Of a stretch of 64,000 bases of DNA, positions 23,580 to 30,775 are shown in pieces; the stretch's first letter is position 1, and each line of letters begins with the position of its first letter. The stretch lies in the NCBI GenBank assembly GCA_021827985.1, contig JAKATL010000004.1:62001-126000 (forward strand), given 5' to 3'. Made by a program: the position numbers and the translations under genes. Below the pieces are notes generated by a model that worked only from the letters and a program-made list of their open reading frames with translations, did not search any database and was not told the origin of the DNA. Origin of the DNA: a bacterium. Lineage in GTDB: Bacteria > Chloroflexota > Dormibacteria > Aeolococcales > Bog-877.

Positions 23580-24223
23580 GCGAGGGTCTTGGCGGCGCTG
23601 AGCAACTGGGGCATGGTGGAGGCGGGAGAGCTGTTGACGAACGTGATCCGTCCCTCGGAGTTGATCAAGTAGTAGATGTCAAGGTCCGCGTGAGGGTTGT
23701 AGGCCTGAGTCAACTCCTCTGAGGCGGTGCCGAAGGTCCAGTCCGTGCTGGCCGCCTCCCTGCCTGCCAGCACGGTCGCGAACTGGCTCATGGACGGACC
23801 GGTCTCGCCGAGGTCACGGTAGTTCTCCACCTCCACCACCCTGACGCCGTCCGCTTCCAGCTTCGGCAACGTCTGGGCCATCGCCTGGGTTCCCGCCTGG
23901 CAGCTGCTGCACCAGGTGGTCACGAACCACAGCAAGGTCGGGGTGCCCCGGAGCGAGGCGACGGTGGTGGTCGCGCCCCCGGTGGTGGTCAGCGTCCCGT
24001 TCGGAGCAGGCTGACCGAGGGCAGCCACGGGTACCACTGCTCCGTGGGCGTCCCGCGGACTCCCACTGAAGTGGAGGCCGAGAACGACGCCCCCCAGCAC
24101 GACCACTGCCGCTGCGGCCGCGATCCAGCCTCCACGAATCCTGCGGCGGCGAGAGATCTCAGCCCGCAGCTGCCGGCGTTCGCGCCTGGTGCTGCTAGGT
24201 GGGCTGACGCGCCGCCGGCTCAC
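23576..24223 (-). CDS. Membrane-anchored thioredoxin-like (TlpA-type) protein
   Basis: This is a 215-residue protein: a basic N-terminus, an anchor helix at about 32-51, then a thioredoxin fold with LLWFVTTWCSSCQAG (Cys105-x-x-Cys108) and YYLINSEGRITFVNS. It is related to its downstream neighbour over the whole domain (both have a DGV/GLIVI-type strand and a STMPxLL ending), so the two arose by duplication. A role in outside-facing thiol redox or mercury handling is inferred from the operon; no MerP-like protein is present. The GTG at 24223 overlaps the upstream stop by four bases. Confidence 0.75.
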   Translation of the reverse strand: MSRRRVSPPSSTRRERRQLRAEISRRRRIRGGWIAAAAAVVVLGGVVLGLHFSGSPRDAHGAVVPVAALGQPAPNGTLTTTGGATTTVASLRGTPTLLWFVTTWCSSCQAGTQAMAQTLPKLEADGVRVVEVENYRDLGETGPSMSQFATVLAGREAASTDWTFGTASEELTQAYNPHADLDIYYLINSEGRITFVNSSPASTMPQLLSAAKTLA

Positions 24224-24858
24224 GCCCCCCCTCCCCTGCCGTCGGAGCCGGTCGCCACCCGGCCGGGAGGGAGGGATGGCAGTGCGCCTGCCGACGTTGA
24301 AAGCTGGCATTGGTCGCAGCCTGCCCGGTCCAGGCATGCGGCACGGGATACCTTGCGCAGGCTCCATCCGGACGTGCCGGCAATCAGGAGCAGGCTCGCG
24401 AGGAGGAGAGGCGTTTGCTCGGTCGCGAAGAAGTGCTGAACGCTCCCGGTGGTGGAGTACAGGCTGGCGCCGGAGAGCCCTACGAACGCGAGGAAACTCG
24501 GCACCAAAGGCGTGCAGCAGAGAAAGCTGGGCAGCAGGCTCACGACGGCGGCTACCCCGCCCGCCCGGGCAGGCCGCCCCACCGCGACTGCTCTCACGGC
24601 GTGCAACTGGATCATGAGGAGGAACCCGAGGCCGAAGCCCAGGAGCACGCTCCAAGCCCCCAACAGGGGGGTAAGGTAGCGCCAGTTGTCCAGCCCAACG
24701 CGCTGGGTGTACGAGAAGGGAAGAAGCAGGCTGTAGAGAACAGTCGCCGACATTCCGAGCAGCAAATAGGCGGCCACGCGCGGCCTGGAGTTCAACACCT
24801 GTCTCGCCGTCCGGACCAGCGCCGTCGTCCCATCTGCGAGGCGCTGCCAACCGCTCAT
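24220..24858 (-). CDS. Polytopic membrane protein with vicinal cysteines, possible Hg transporter
   Basis: This is a 212-residue protein with about four membrane helices: near 29-48, 61-88, 101-128 and 149-167. The third reads LLPSFLCCTPLVPSFLAF, placing Cys114-Cys115 inside the membrane just before a proline, as in the first helix of MerT and MerF. The cytoplasmic end has Cys175, Cys181 and Cys184. The family is not recognised. Its place after the MerF-like gene suggests a mercury-uptake or accessory role. The ATG at 24858 overlaps the upstream stop (ATGA). Confidence 0.6.
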   Translation of the reverse strand: MSGWQRLADGTTALVRTARQVLNSRPRVAAYLLLGMSATVLYSLLLPFSYTQRVGLDNWRYLTPLLGAWSVLLGFGLGFLLMIQLHAVRAVAVGRPARAGGVAAVVSLLPSFLCCTPLVPSFLAFVGLSGASLYSTTGSVQHFFATEQTPLLLASLLLIAGTSGWSLRKVSRAACLDRAGCDQCQLSTSAGALPSLPPGRVATGSDGRGGGA

Positions 24859-25265
24859 TTGGACCAATCGCCACCGCCAGGTGGGCAGCATCGTGCAACT
24901 TCCCGTGCCGTGCGCCTCCTTCGCCACAGAAGGAATGCGCCGGCCCCTAGGATCAAGGTCACGGCTCCGCCGCCGACTCCTAGGAAGGCGGTGCCGGCTG
25001 CAGCTGCCAGCGCGATCACGAGAGGGGCGCCGCAACAGACGAGTGGGAGTGCCAGGACCAGGTACGCGCCCCAGGAGCCTCGACTCTCTGAAGCGTGGCG
25101 CAACTCCCGGGCGCTGCCTGCGGCGGGCACCGTTGCCCCTCGGACGGCGTCGCCCGCGACCGAACTCAGGGGCACGCCCCGCCCCGAGCTGAGGTGATCA
25201 CTCTGCTGGTGTGGGAGGGCGGGGAGAGTATCGAGAGGGCAGTCGCCTACTCCGTCGGCTTGCAC
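24855..25265 (-). CDS. MerF-like mercury transport protein
   Basis: This is a 136-residue protein. The C-terminal 70 residues match the MerF plan: helix 1 with a buried Cys77-Cys78 (LALPLVCCGAPLV), a short loop, helix 2, a run of four arginines, and a cytoplasmic Cys126-Cys127 (REVARCCPPGG). MerF moves Hg(II) from the outside to MerA through these two pairs. The 65-residue N-terminal extension is unusual for MerF and depends on the GTG start at 25265, which coincides with the predicted transcription start. It may be shorter in fact, but no better start with a ribosome site was seen. Confidence 0.7.
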   Translation of the reverse strand: MQADGVGDCPLDTLPALPHQQSDHLSSGRGVPLSSVAGDAVRGATVPAAGSARELRHASESRGSWGAYLVLALPLVCCGAPLVIALAAAAGTAFLGVGGGAVTLILGAGAFLLWRRRRTAREVARCCPPGGGDWSK

Positions 25266-25271
25266 GCGCGT

Positions 25272-25300
25272 ATGCTACTACACATTCGTATATAGGTCAA
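25272..25300 (-). promoter_or_regulatory. Promoter with BlaI-like operator before the MerF-like gene
   Basis: On the minus strand TTGACC (25300-25295) and TAGCAT (25277-25272) are separated by 17 bases, and the GTG start follows six bases later, which predicts a leaderless mRNA. The plus strand across the -10 reads GCTACTACA (25274-25282), a nine-mer that also lies upstream of the blaI-type gene (26712-26720). The TTGAC also contains the stop of the M56 gene. Confidence 0.6.
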
Positions 25301-26310
25301 CTCAGGGTCTGGGGGCGGTGCTTGAGACCTCCCGTGGATCGCCATCCGGTCCAAGTGGCGGGGAGGCCGATCGCCGCCAGACAGAGAACGAGCCCCACCG
25401 GGGTGGGCTGTCCCGCAATGAAAATGCACAGGGATGATGCCAGTAGGGCCGCAAGGGCGGCGACCAGAGTGGCTGTGCCGACTGTGGCAGGCAGATGCCA
25501 GCCGGGATCGGAGGTGAGCCGCCGAATTCGGTATCGGATGTGCTCCGGATCAGACACAGCAGACCCCATGGCAGGAGCAGAGCGACTCTCTCCCATGGCC
25601 AGCAGGGCCCGGAGGAGCGCACCTCTGCCGACGAAGCGGAGCGCCTGCCTGTCGGCTACCGCCTCCAGTTCGCGGCGAAACCCCGAAGTGAGCCATCGCA
25701 CGGGCGGAAGTCGACCATAGGCGCCCTCCACCGCTGCCGCCAGGACGAGAAAGCGAGCGTGGCCCAGCCGAGTGTGGGCCGCCTCGTGCTCCAGCACAGC
25801 CTGCGCCTGTTCTGGCGATAGGCCCACCAGGGCACCCCGACTCACGACCGCTTGAGGGGCCAGGAAGCCAACGGAAAAGGCCACCTTCACATCGGTCGGA
25901 AAGACCAGGACCTGCTGACCGGACTCGGTCATCACCTGTTTCGCACAGAACCGGGCCAGGCTGCGGAGATGGCCGGCGCGCAGACGTCGGTACTCCACGA
26001 TCATCGGGATCAGGAGCGGTGCCAGGAGCAGGCTCGCAAGAACTCCTCCGAGGACCGTCCAATCGCGTGAATTCAGGCCCAGCCAACAGACTCCCGCGTA
26101 ATGAGCATGGCCCCCTGCGGCCGCGGCCGAGATCACAACAACCAGGCACCCGGTTGCGGCCGTGGGAAGCAATGCCCAAGCGAAAAGACCGAGGAGGTCG
26201 GCAGCGGCCAGCACCCCCGGTGACGCGGTCTCCAGCAGCCGCGATCTCGTGGCCATCGGCAGGAGGCTGAAAGTGACCAGGATCAGGGCGGCCGCAATGA
26301 GTAGGGTCAC
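25297..26310 (-). CDS. M56 family membrane metallopeptidase (BlaR1/CopY-partner type)
   Basis: This is a 337-residue protein with membrane helices at the N-terminus, around 40-62 and 88-104, and two more near the C-terminus. The zinc site is VLEHEAAHTRLGH (His175, Glu176, His179), with the third ligand in RRELEAVADRQAL. M56 peptidases activate BlaI-type systems by removing the repressor. The beta-lactam-binding sensor domain of BlaR1 is missing, so the signal is probably something other than a beta-lactam; cysteines at 55, 75 and 122 could sense a thiophilic metal. The ATG overlaps the repressor stop by four bases. Confidence 0.85.
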   Translation of the reverse strand: MTLLIAAALILVTFSLLPMATRSRLLETASPGVLAAADLLGLFAWALLPTAATGCLVVVISAAAAGGHAHYAGVCWLGLNSRDWTVLGGVLASLLLAPLLIPMIVEYRRLRAGHLRSLARFCAKQVMTESGQQVLVFPTDVKVAFSVGFLAPQAVVSRGALVGLSPEQAQAVLEHEAAHTRLGHARFLVLAAAVEGAYGRLPPVRWLTSGFRRELEAVADRQALRFVGRGALLRALLAMGESRSAPAMGSAVSDPEHIRYRIRRLTSDPGWHLPATVGTATLVAALAALLASSLCIFIAGQPTPVGLVLCLAAIGLPATWTGWRSTGGLKHRPQTLS

Positions 26311-26687
26311 TTGGGCCCGAGCTGCTCCAGCGCCGAGCGCAGATCGTCGATCAGGCTGGGATCTTCAATCCTCTCCACGAAGTGCGCCAGGACCGCGCCC
26401 CGATCGGTGACCGACGCAACCAGCCGCTCGATCGCTTGGGCGGCCAATTCCTCCGGAGTGCCCGCGGCCCTGTAGCGGTAAGTGCCATCGATGAGCTCCC
26501 GCTCCACCAACCCCTTGGCCATGAGCCGCGAGAGGATGGTCATGACCGTGGTGTAGGCGCGCTCCGGAGGCGACAGCATCGGGGCCAACTCGCGCCCCGA
26601 AACCGGAGTCGTGACTTGCCAGAGACGGTCTAGGACCTCGCTCTCAAGCCTCCCCACCCTCTGACCGGCGATGAGCCGTCTTGCCAT
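26307..26687 (-). CDS. BlaI/MecI/CopY-family repressor
   Basis: This is a 126-residue winged-helix repressor. It has RLESEVLDRLW at the start, YTTVMTILSRLMAKGLVERE as recognition helix and wing, and a C-terminal dimerisation helix with DRGAVLAHFVERI. BlaI-type repressors leave DNA when cut by a partner M56 peptidase, CopY-type ones when metal binds; no CxCxxxxCxC metal motif is present, so the peptidase route is more likely. The ATG at 26687 follows GAGGAGGG. An operator-like sequence lies 25 bases upstream, consistent with self-repression. Confidence 0.88.
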   Translation of the reverse strand: MARRLIAGQRVGRLESEVLDRLWQVTTPVSGRELAPMLSPPERAYTTVMTILSRLMAKGLVERELIDGTYRYRAAGTPEELAAQAIERLVASVTDRGAVLAHFVERIEDPSLIDDLRSALEQLGPK

Positions 26688-26711
26688 TCGCCCTCCTCAC
26701 GTGCGCGATAG

Positions 26712-26729
26712 GCTACTACATTTTGGTAG
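26712..26729. promoter_or_regulatory. BlaI-type operator candidate
   Basis: GCTACTACA (26712-26720) followed by TTTTGGTAG gives an imperfect inverted repeat with CTAC and GTAG ends, resembling the TACA/TGTA boxes known for BlaI and CopY repressors. It sits 25 bases upstream of the repressor start and repeats the nine-mer found in the MerF-like promoter. Confidence 0.5.
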
Positions 26730-27099
26730 AGGAGCTTTTGCGCTGCCTTGGGGCTCGGATCTAAGGGCGCTGACGCCGTCAGCCATGAACCAGTGGATGG
26801 GCTGGAAGGGAGACGGCGGTAGGGGGTCAGGGAGGTGCTGCGGCCCTGGTGAGCACCGTCTCCGCCCATCCCGCCCCCGAGGCCGCTTGAGGCCCCACGG
26901 TCCAGGTTCTGGAGCGGCTGGACCCCCATGGTGTCCAAGGCGGCCACGATGCCGCGCGAGGCCAAGGAGGACATCGGCGCTAACCCAGGCCTCCTCCAAG
27001 AGCACCCTGCCGCCATCATCTGCCATGGCGACATCGAGCAGGTTACCGCCGAGGTCGATCGTCGGTCCAAGGTGGTGGGGAGGCAACGCCGCCGCCCCG

Positions 27100-27300
27100 T
27101 TACTACTTGCGACGGCCGCTCTCCATGAGCGGCGTGACGAGTGGCAGGATGGCGATCGCCACTTCTCCCCCGGTTCTCTTGCCCAGCTCTCAGCGGACGG
27201 CCATTATCTCCTCACCAACCACCTCACCGCCGGGCTGGTGGCCCGATGAGCAGCCCCCAGTCCCTCTCCAAGATTTACACCACACGAGGGGACTTGACTC
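27100..27300 (+). pseudogene. Relic of an IS256-like transposase and its right end
   Basis: The frame ending at 27249 reads ALHERRDEWQDGDRHFSPGS, which resembles the C-terminal 'DEW...RRYFSE' region of Mutator/IS256 transposases, and then runs into a short unrelated tail. About 25 bases further on, ATTTACACCAC...GGGGACTTGACT (27273-27296) resembles the terminal repeats of that IS family. The DDE catalytic residues are not present. The identification rests on short similarity only. The rest of 26730-27100 shows no gene. Confidence 0.35.
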
Positions 27301-27401
27301 CAGCCGGCTATCCCACCCCGTGGCCACCCCTCCGCCTATTCCCGTGAATGACTGCGGTAAGTGGTGCTTTCCAGGTCCTTAAGATCCGCATGTGAAGTAA
27401 A

Positions 27402-27476
27402 TGGCTGGGGCGGGAGGGGTCGAACCTCCGATCTCCTGATCCAGAGTCAGGCGCCTTACCACTTGGCCACGCCCCA
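27402..27476 (-). tRNA. tRNA-Gln (anticodon CTG)
   Basis: A full cloverleaf is read on the minus strand: acceptor TGGGGCG pairing with CGCCCCA, anticodon stem CCTGA/TCAGG with loop CTCTGGA (anticodon CTG, reading CAG), T arm with GGTTCGA, and an encoded CCA. Its 3' part is repeated at 19738-19794, which marks it as the likely integration site of the neighbouring island. It lies 42 bases downstream of the gltX stop. Confidence 0.92.
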
Positions 27477-27518
27477 ATGACGGCCGGCGCCGCCCAACTC
27501 AGATACTACCTGCCCGCC

Positions 27519-29009
27519 TCAGAGACCAGCCGGCCCGCGCAGCTCCCCGAGGGAGTGCCGCAGCCGCCGCTCCACCGCCTCAGGCCCGAGGAAGCGGGCG
27601 CAGGCGTCCAGCGGCGGCGAGACCTCCTGCCCGGTCAGGGCTATCCGCACCACCCGCATCCGCCGGCGGACCTCCGCCTTGGCTCCTTCCGGTGAGCTCG
27701 CCGCTGCCGAGCTGGCCAGGGCACGGAGCGCGTCCATCAAGCCATCCGGGCCGCCCTGGAACACCGGCACGGCGCCCTGGAGGAAGTCATGAGCTGCCCT
27801 TGCCGAGAGTGACCCCTGGAGTACGGTGGCGCTCGGCTCGGGGTCGGCCCAGGCGAAGGCCATCAGGCTCGGCACCTCGTCCAGCCTCCGTATCCGCTCC
27901 TGCACCATCTCCGCGATGGGCTCCAGCTGCTCCGCCCGCGCCTGAGGCAGGAACGGCCTCAGTCTCCGGCCCAGCTCGCCGGGGCTCAGCCGCCGGATCC
28001 AGACACCGTTCAGATAGTCGAGCCGCTGCCCGTCGAAGACGGCTGGGCTGGACTGGAGCCGCTGGAAGGTCATCCTGGAGCGGAGCTCGGAGAGGCTGAA
28101 CACCTCCTCCTCGGTCCCCGGCGACCAGCCCAGGAAGGCCAGGAAGTTGACCAATGCCTCGGGGAGGTAGCCCATCTCCCGGTACTCGGAGACCGCCGCC
28201 GCCCCGTGGCGCTTGGCCAGCTTCTGGCGATCAGGGCCAAGCACCAGGGGCACGTGGGCCAGCTCAGGCGGACTCCACCCCAGCGCTCGGTAGAGCACCA
28301 GGTGCTTGGGGGTGGAGGGGAGCCACTCCACAGCCCGCACCACGTGAGTCACCCCCATCAGGTGGTCGTCGACCACGTGGGCGAGGTGGTAAGTGGGGTA
28401 TCCGTCGGATTTCAGGAGTATCTGGTCATCGATCTCGGCATTGTCGAAGCGCTGGGGGCCCAGGACCAGGTCTTCCCACACCGATTCCCCCTCCGGCATC
28501 CGCAACCGCACAACCTCAGGCCGCCCCTGAGCCCGCAGCTCAGCAACCTCGTCCGGGCTCAGGTGCAGGCAGCGGCGGTCATACCGGGTGGGAAGCCCGC
28601 TCGCCCGCTGCGCGGCCCTCAGCTCCTCGAGCCGTTCCCGGCTGCAGAAACAGGGGTACGCAGCTCCCCCGACCAGCAGCTGGTCAGCGGCCCTCCGGTA
28701 AAGGGGCAGCCGTTCGGACTCCACGTAGGGGGCGCACGGCCCCCCCACGTCGGGTCCCTCGTCCCATAGAAGGCCCAACCAGCGCAGATCGGCCTGGTAC
28801 TCCAGGACCGACTCGGGGCGGTAGCGCTCCCGGTCGGTGTCCTCAATGCGTAGCAGGAAGCGCCCTTCTGGACCGGCCAGGCAGTAGTTGAAGAGCGCCG
28901 TTCGCACGTTACCGATGTGCAGCGCTCCGGTGGGGCTAGGCGCGAAGCGCAGGCGCCGGTCGCCGGGAAGTGCGGTGGGCGTTGGCAGGGACGCCGGTCC
29001 CTCGCTCAA
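27519..29009 (-). CDS. gltX: Glutamyl-tRNA synthetase
   Basis: This 496-residue class I synthetase charges tRNA-Glu (and possibly tRNA-Gln) with glutamate. It has RFAPSPTGALHIGN (HIGH motif at 31-34), RIEDTDRER, CFCSRERLEEL, YHLAHVVDDHLMGVTHVVRAVEW, and KLAKRHGA as the KMSKS variant. The TTG at 29009 was chosen because it overlaps the stop of the small upstream gene (TTGA), as in many gene pairs here; the frame continues upstream without homology. It lies between tRNA-Gln and tRNA-Glu genes. Whether it is non-discriminating cannot be told without the GatCAB and glnS content of the genome. Confidence 0.95.
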   Translation of the reverse strand: MSEGPASLPTPTALPGDRRLRFAPSPTGALHIGNVRTALFNYCLAGPEGRFLLRIEDTDRERYRPESVLEYQADLRWLGLLWDEGPDVGGPCAPYVESERLPLYRRAADQLLVGGAAYPCFCSRERLEELRAAQRASGLPTRYDRRCLHLSPDEVAELRAQGRPEVVRLRMPEGESVWEDLVLGPQRFDNAEIDDQILLKSDGYPTYHLAHVVDDHLMGVTHVVRAVEWLPSTPKHLVLYRALGWSPPELAHVPLVLGPDRQKLAKRHGAAAVSEYREMGYLPEALVNFLAFLGWSPGTEEEVFSLSELRSRMTFQRLQSSPAVFDGQRLDYLNGVWIRRLSPGELGRRLRPFLPQARAEQLEPIAEMVQERIRRLDEVPSLMAFAWADPEPSATVLQGSLSARAAHDFLQGAVPVFQGGPDGLMDALRALASSAAASSPEGAKAEVRRRMRVVRIALTGQEVSPPLDACARFLGPEAVERRLRHSLGELRGPAGL

Positions 29010-29272
29010 TGGTGCAGGACGACCAGATAGATGCCCATCGCCAGGCAACTGGCGAGGAGCAGAGTACCCGCCACCAGCCACCCTTCCATCCTGGAGGTTT
29101 GGAATGTGACATCGGCACGCGCATCACTGCTCACCGCCACCCCCTCCGTACCCAGGTTGGAGTACCTGGCCCGCAGAGCCGCGGGACCGCTCTCCGCGGC
29201 GTTGGGGGCGTCGGTCTCCGGAGTCGATCTGCTGGGGTCGGGCCGGCGGCGCCCGCTCTTGGTCTCGGCCAC
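29006..29272 (-). CDS. Small membrane protein upstream of gltX
   Basis: This is an 88-residue protein with a polar N-terminal half and one membrane helix at the very C-terminus (GWLVAGTLLLASCLAMGIYLVVL), i.e. a tail-anchored layout. No family is recognised. The GTG start at 29272 lies 30 bases from the tRNA-Glu gene on the other strand. Its stop overlaps the gltX TTG, so translation of gltX probably depends on it. Confidence 0.5.
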   Translation of the reverse strand: MAETKSGRRRPDPSRSTPETDAPNAAESGPAALRARYSNLGTEGVAVSSDARADVTFQTSRMEGWLVAGTLLLASCLAMGIYLVVLHH

Positions 29273-29301
29273 CCTGCGAGTATAGGCAACAGTCCATTCC
29301 G

Positions 29302-29373
29302 GCCCGCATCGTCTAGCGGTTAGGACATCACCCTTTCAAGGTGGTAACCGGGGTTCGACTCCCCGTGCGGGTA
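29302..29373 (+). tRNA. tRNA-Glu (anticodon TTC)
   Basis: Acceptor GCCCGCA pairs with TGCGGGT (one G-T pair), the D arm holds TAGCGGTTAGGA, the anticodon stem is CACCC/GGTGG-like with loop CTTTCAA (anticodon TTC), and the T arm GGGGTTCGACTCCCC is perfect. The discriminator is A and CCA is not encoded. It is divergent from the gltX transcript. Confidence 0.93.
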
Positions 29374-29743
29374 GGGGACGCCTTTCCTGGGCACGGTCAA
29401 AGTTGCCAGGAAGGTGGTCGGGTTTCGGGGCCCCTCAAGGGCGCGGGGCCAGCCGGTCCGGTCCGGCGCCGGCGCTCACCGCGGTGGGGGGCGGAAGTCA
29501 GCGAATCGAGATGGCCCGCGGCAGGGAGAAGTAGCGGGGGTGCTGGTCCTAGCCGGTGGGGTCAGCGGGCCCGCGCTCGTGCCCACCTGGCTGGGTCAAG
29601 CGAGCAACGCCGTGAGGAATACCAGGGCAAGGTGGCCACGGGCCGCCAGCGCCTCTCGGCCTGACCCGTGATCCCTGATCCGACCGGACGGATCACGCCG
29701 TGACGGTTGGCTTCCCGGCCAGCTCGGTGCGAGACTGCTTCCC
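29374..29743. other. Intergenic stretch without a recognised gene
   Basis: 370 bases between tRNA-Glu and the P-loop kinase. Open frames occur on both strands, but their translations are Arg/Ala/Gly-rich without domains. No repeat or hairpin of note was seen, and the -10-like GAGACT (29731-29736) seven bases before the kinase ATG is weak. Confidence 0.4.
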
Positions 29744-30376
29744 ATGAACGAAGTCGAGTTGCCCCGTGCAACCATGAGGTCCTTTCGTGGACTTGGTCTC
29801 CAGATCGCGCGCCTTCCCAGGCGTCACCCCCTTCTGGTGGCCATCGACGGGCCAGGGGGAGCGGGTAAGAGCACCTTTGCCGAGAGGCTGTCGATTGCGC
29901 TCGGAGGGGCTCCGGTCGTGCCTACGGACGACTTCGCCTCGGCCGATGCCCCACTGGAGTGGGGGCCGAGGCTTCTGAGCCAGGTGATCGAGCCCCTTTC
30001 CCAGAGCCGTCCAGCCCGCTACCAGCGCTACGACTGGGCGAGACGCGAGCTTGCTGAATGGGTGGAGGTGCCCACCGCTCCAGCCGTGCTTATCGAGGGT
30101 GTCAGCTCCGGGCGCCTTGAGTGGGCTGAGCACCTCGCGTTTCTCGTTTGGATCCACACTGATCGAGCGGAACGGTTGCGCCGAGGACTCCAGCGGGACG
30201 GTGCCGGAGCCGCCCAACTCTGGCAGCGGTGGATGGCCGCCGAGGACACCTACGTCGCTGAGAACGACCCCGTGGCGCGCGCGGACCTTGTTGTGGACGG
30301 GGCTCCCACGCTTCTCCACGACCCGCAAATCAGCTTCGTCGCGATTCCCCGCAGTGAGGCTATTGCCTCGCCGTGA
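29744..30376 (+). CDS. P-loop kinase, uridine kinase-like
   Basis: This is a 210-residue nucleoside/phosphoribulokinase-type P-loop protein. It has LLVAIDGPGGAGKSTFAERL (Walker A), VPTDDFASADAPLEWGPRL where uridine kinases place their base-binding Asp, PAVLIEGVSSGRLEW, and a DPVARADLVVDG end. Many actinobacteria carry such 'uridine kinase family' proteins without known substrate. It lacks the long C-terminal domain of true Udk. The ATG at 29744 has no clear ribosome site; ATG 29774 is an alternative. Confidence 0.7.
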   Translation: MNEVELPRATMRSFRGLGLQIARLPRRHPLLVAIDGPGGAGKSTFAERLSIALGGAPVVPTDDFASADAPLEWGPRLLSQVIEPLSQSRPARYQRYDWARRELAEWVEVPTAPAVLIEGVSSGRLEWAEHLAFLVWIHTDRAERLRRGLQRDGAGAAQLWQRWMAAEDTYVAENDPVARADLVVDGAPTLLHDPQISFVAIPRSEAIASP

Positions 30377-30775
30377 CCTCCCCGCGGAGATGCGCGTCTC
30401 GGTGGCCGGGAGCGTGGTGATCGACTCGGATTGGATAGTCGGTTCCGGAGCTGACACCTCGGGTGAATCGTCCGTCCGTGCGACGTGGTGGCCGGGCCTT
30501 TGCCGGAGGCGACCCGCGTCACTGCGGGAGTGCCAGGTGAGTCTCCGCCGGGCTGCTCCGGGGGTGAGCCCCCGCGATCTCCCTGAACTTGTGGACGGAC
30601 GTCTACCCACACCGTGCAGGGGCCGGGCACCGCGCCCGTGCCCCGCTCCTGAAGTCAGCTCACGAGCCGTCCGGAACCGTGGAACGCCCCTCCTGCACCG
30701 ATGGCCCTCGAGCTGCCCGCGGGCCGAGGGGGAGAGGTTCCCCATTCACGGTGCCGGCACTGATAGGTTGCTGCC
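30377..30775. other. Intergenic stretch without a recognised gene
   Basis: About 400 bases downstream of the P-loop kinase. Frames exist, but none has protein-like composition, and no RNA fold was recognised apart from a small GGGG/CCCC hairpin near 30565. A -10-like TAGGTT (30764-30769) six bases before the OsmC ATG suggests a leaderless promoter at its end. Confidence 0.4.

Larger units (their letters stand above)
19738..27458. mobile_element. Putative tRNA-Gln-integrated island carrying mercury resistance
   Basis: The interval is flanked by 57-bp direct repeats, one of them the 3' part of an intact tRNA-Gln, in the arrangement left by integrative elements. Cargo is a MazEF-type pair, merA with an ArsR-type regulator, and a convergent operon of BlaI, M56 peptidase, MerF-like protein, a CC-motif membrane protein and two thioredoxin-like proteins. 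No integrase is visible; non-coding degenerate stretches at both ends (19.8-20.0 and 26.7-27.4 kb), including an IS-like relic, suggest that it was lost. Confidence 0.55.

Noticed and set aside
25297-26687. A beta-lactam resistance sensor pair (BlaR1-BlaI)
   Set aside because: The M56 protein lacks the penicillin-binding sensor domain and no beta-lactamase gene is nearby.
26671-27249. Full-length plus-strand gene before tRNA-Gln
   Set aside because: Only the last 50 codons resemble a transposase; the rest is Arg/Pro/Gly-rich and antisense to the repressor start.
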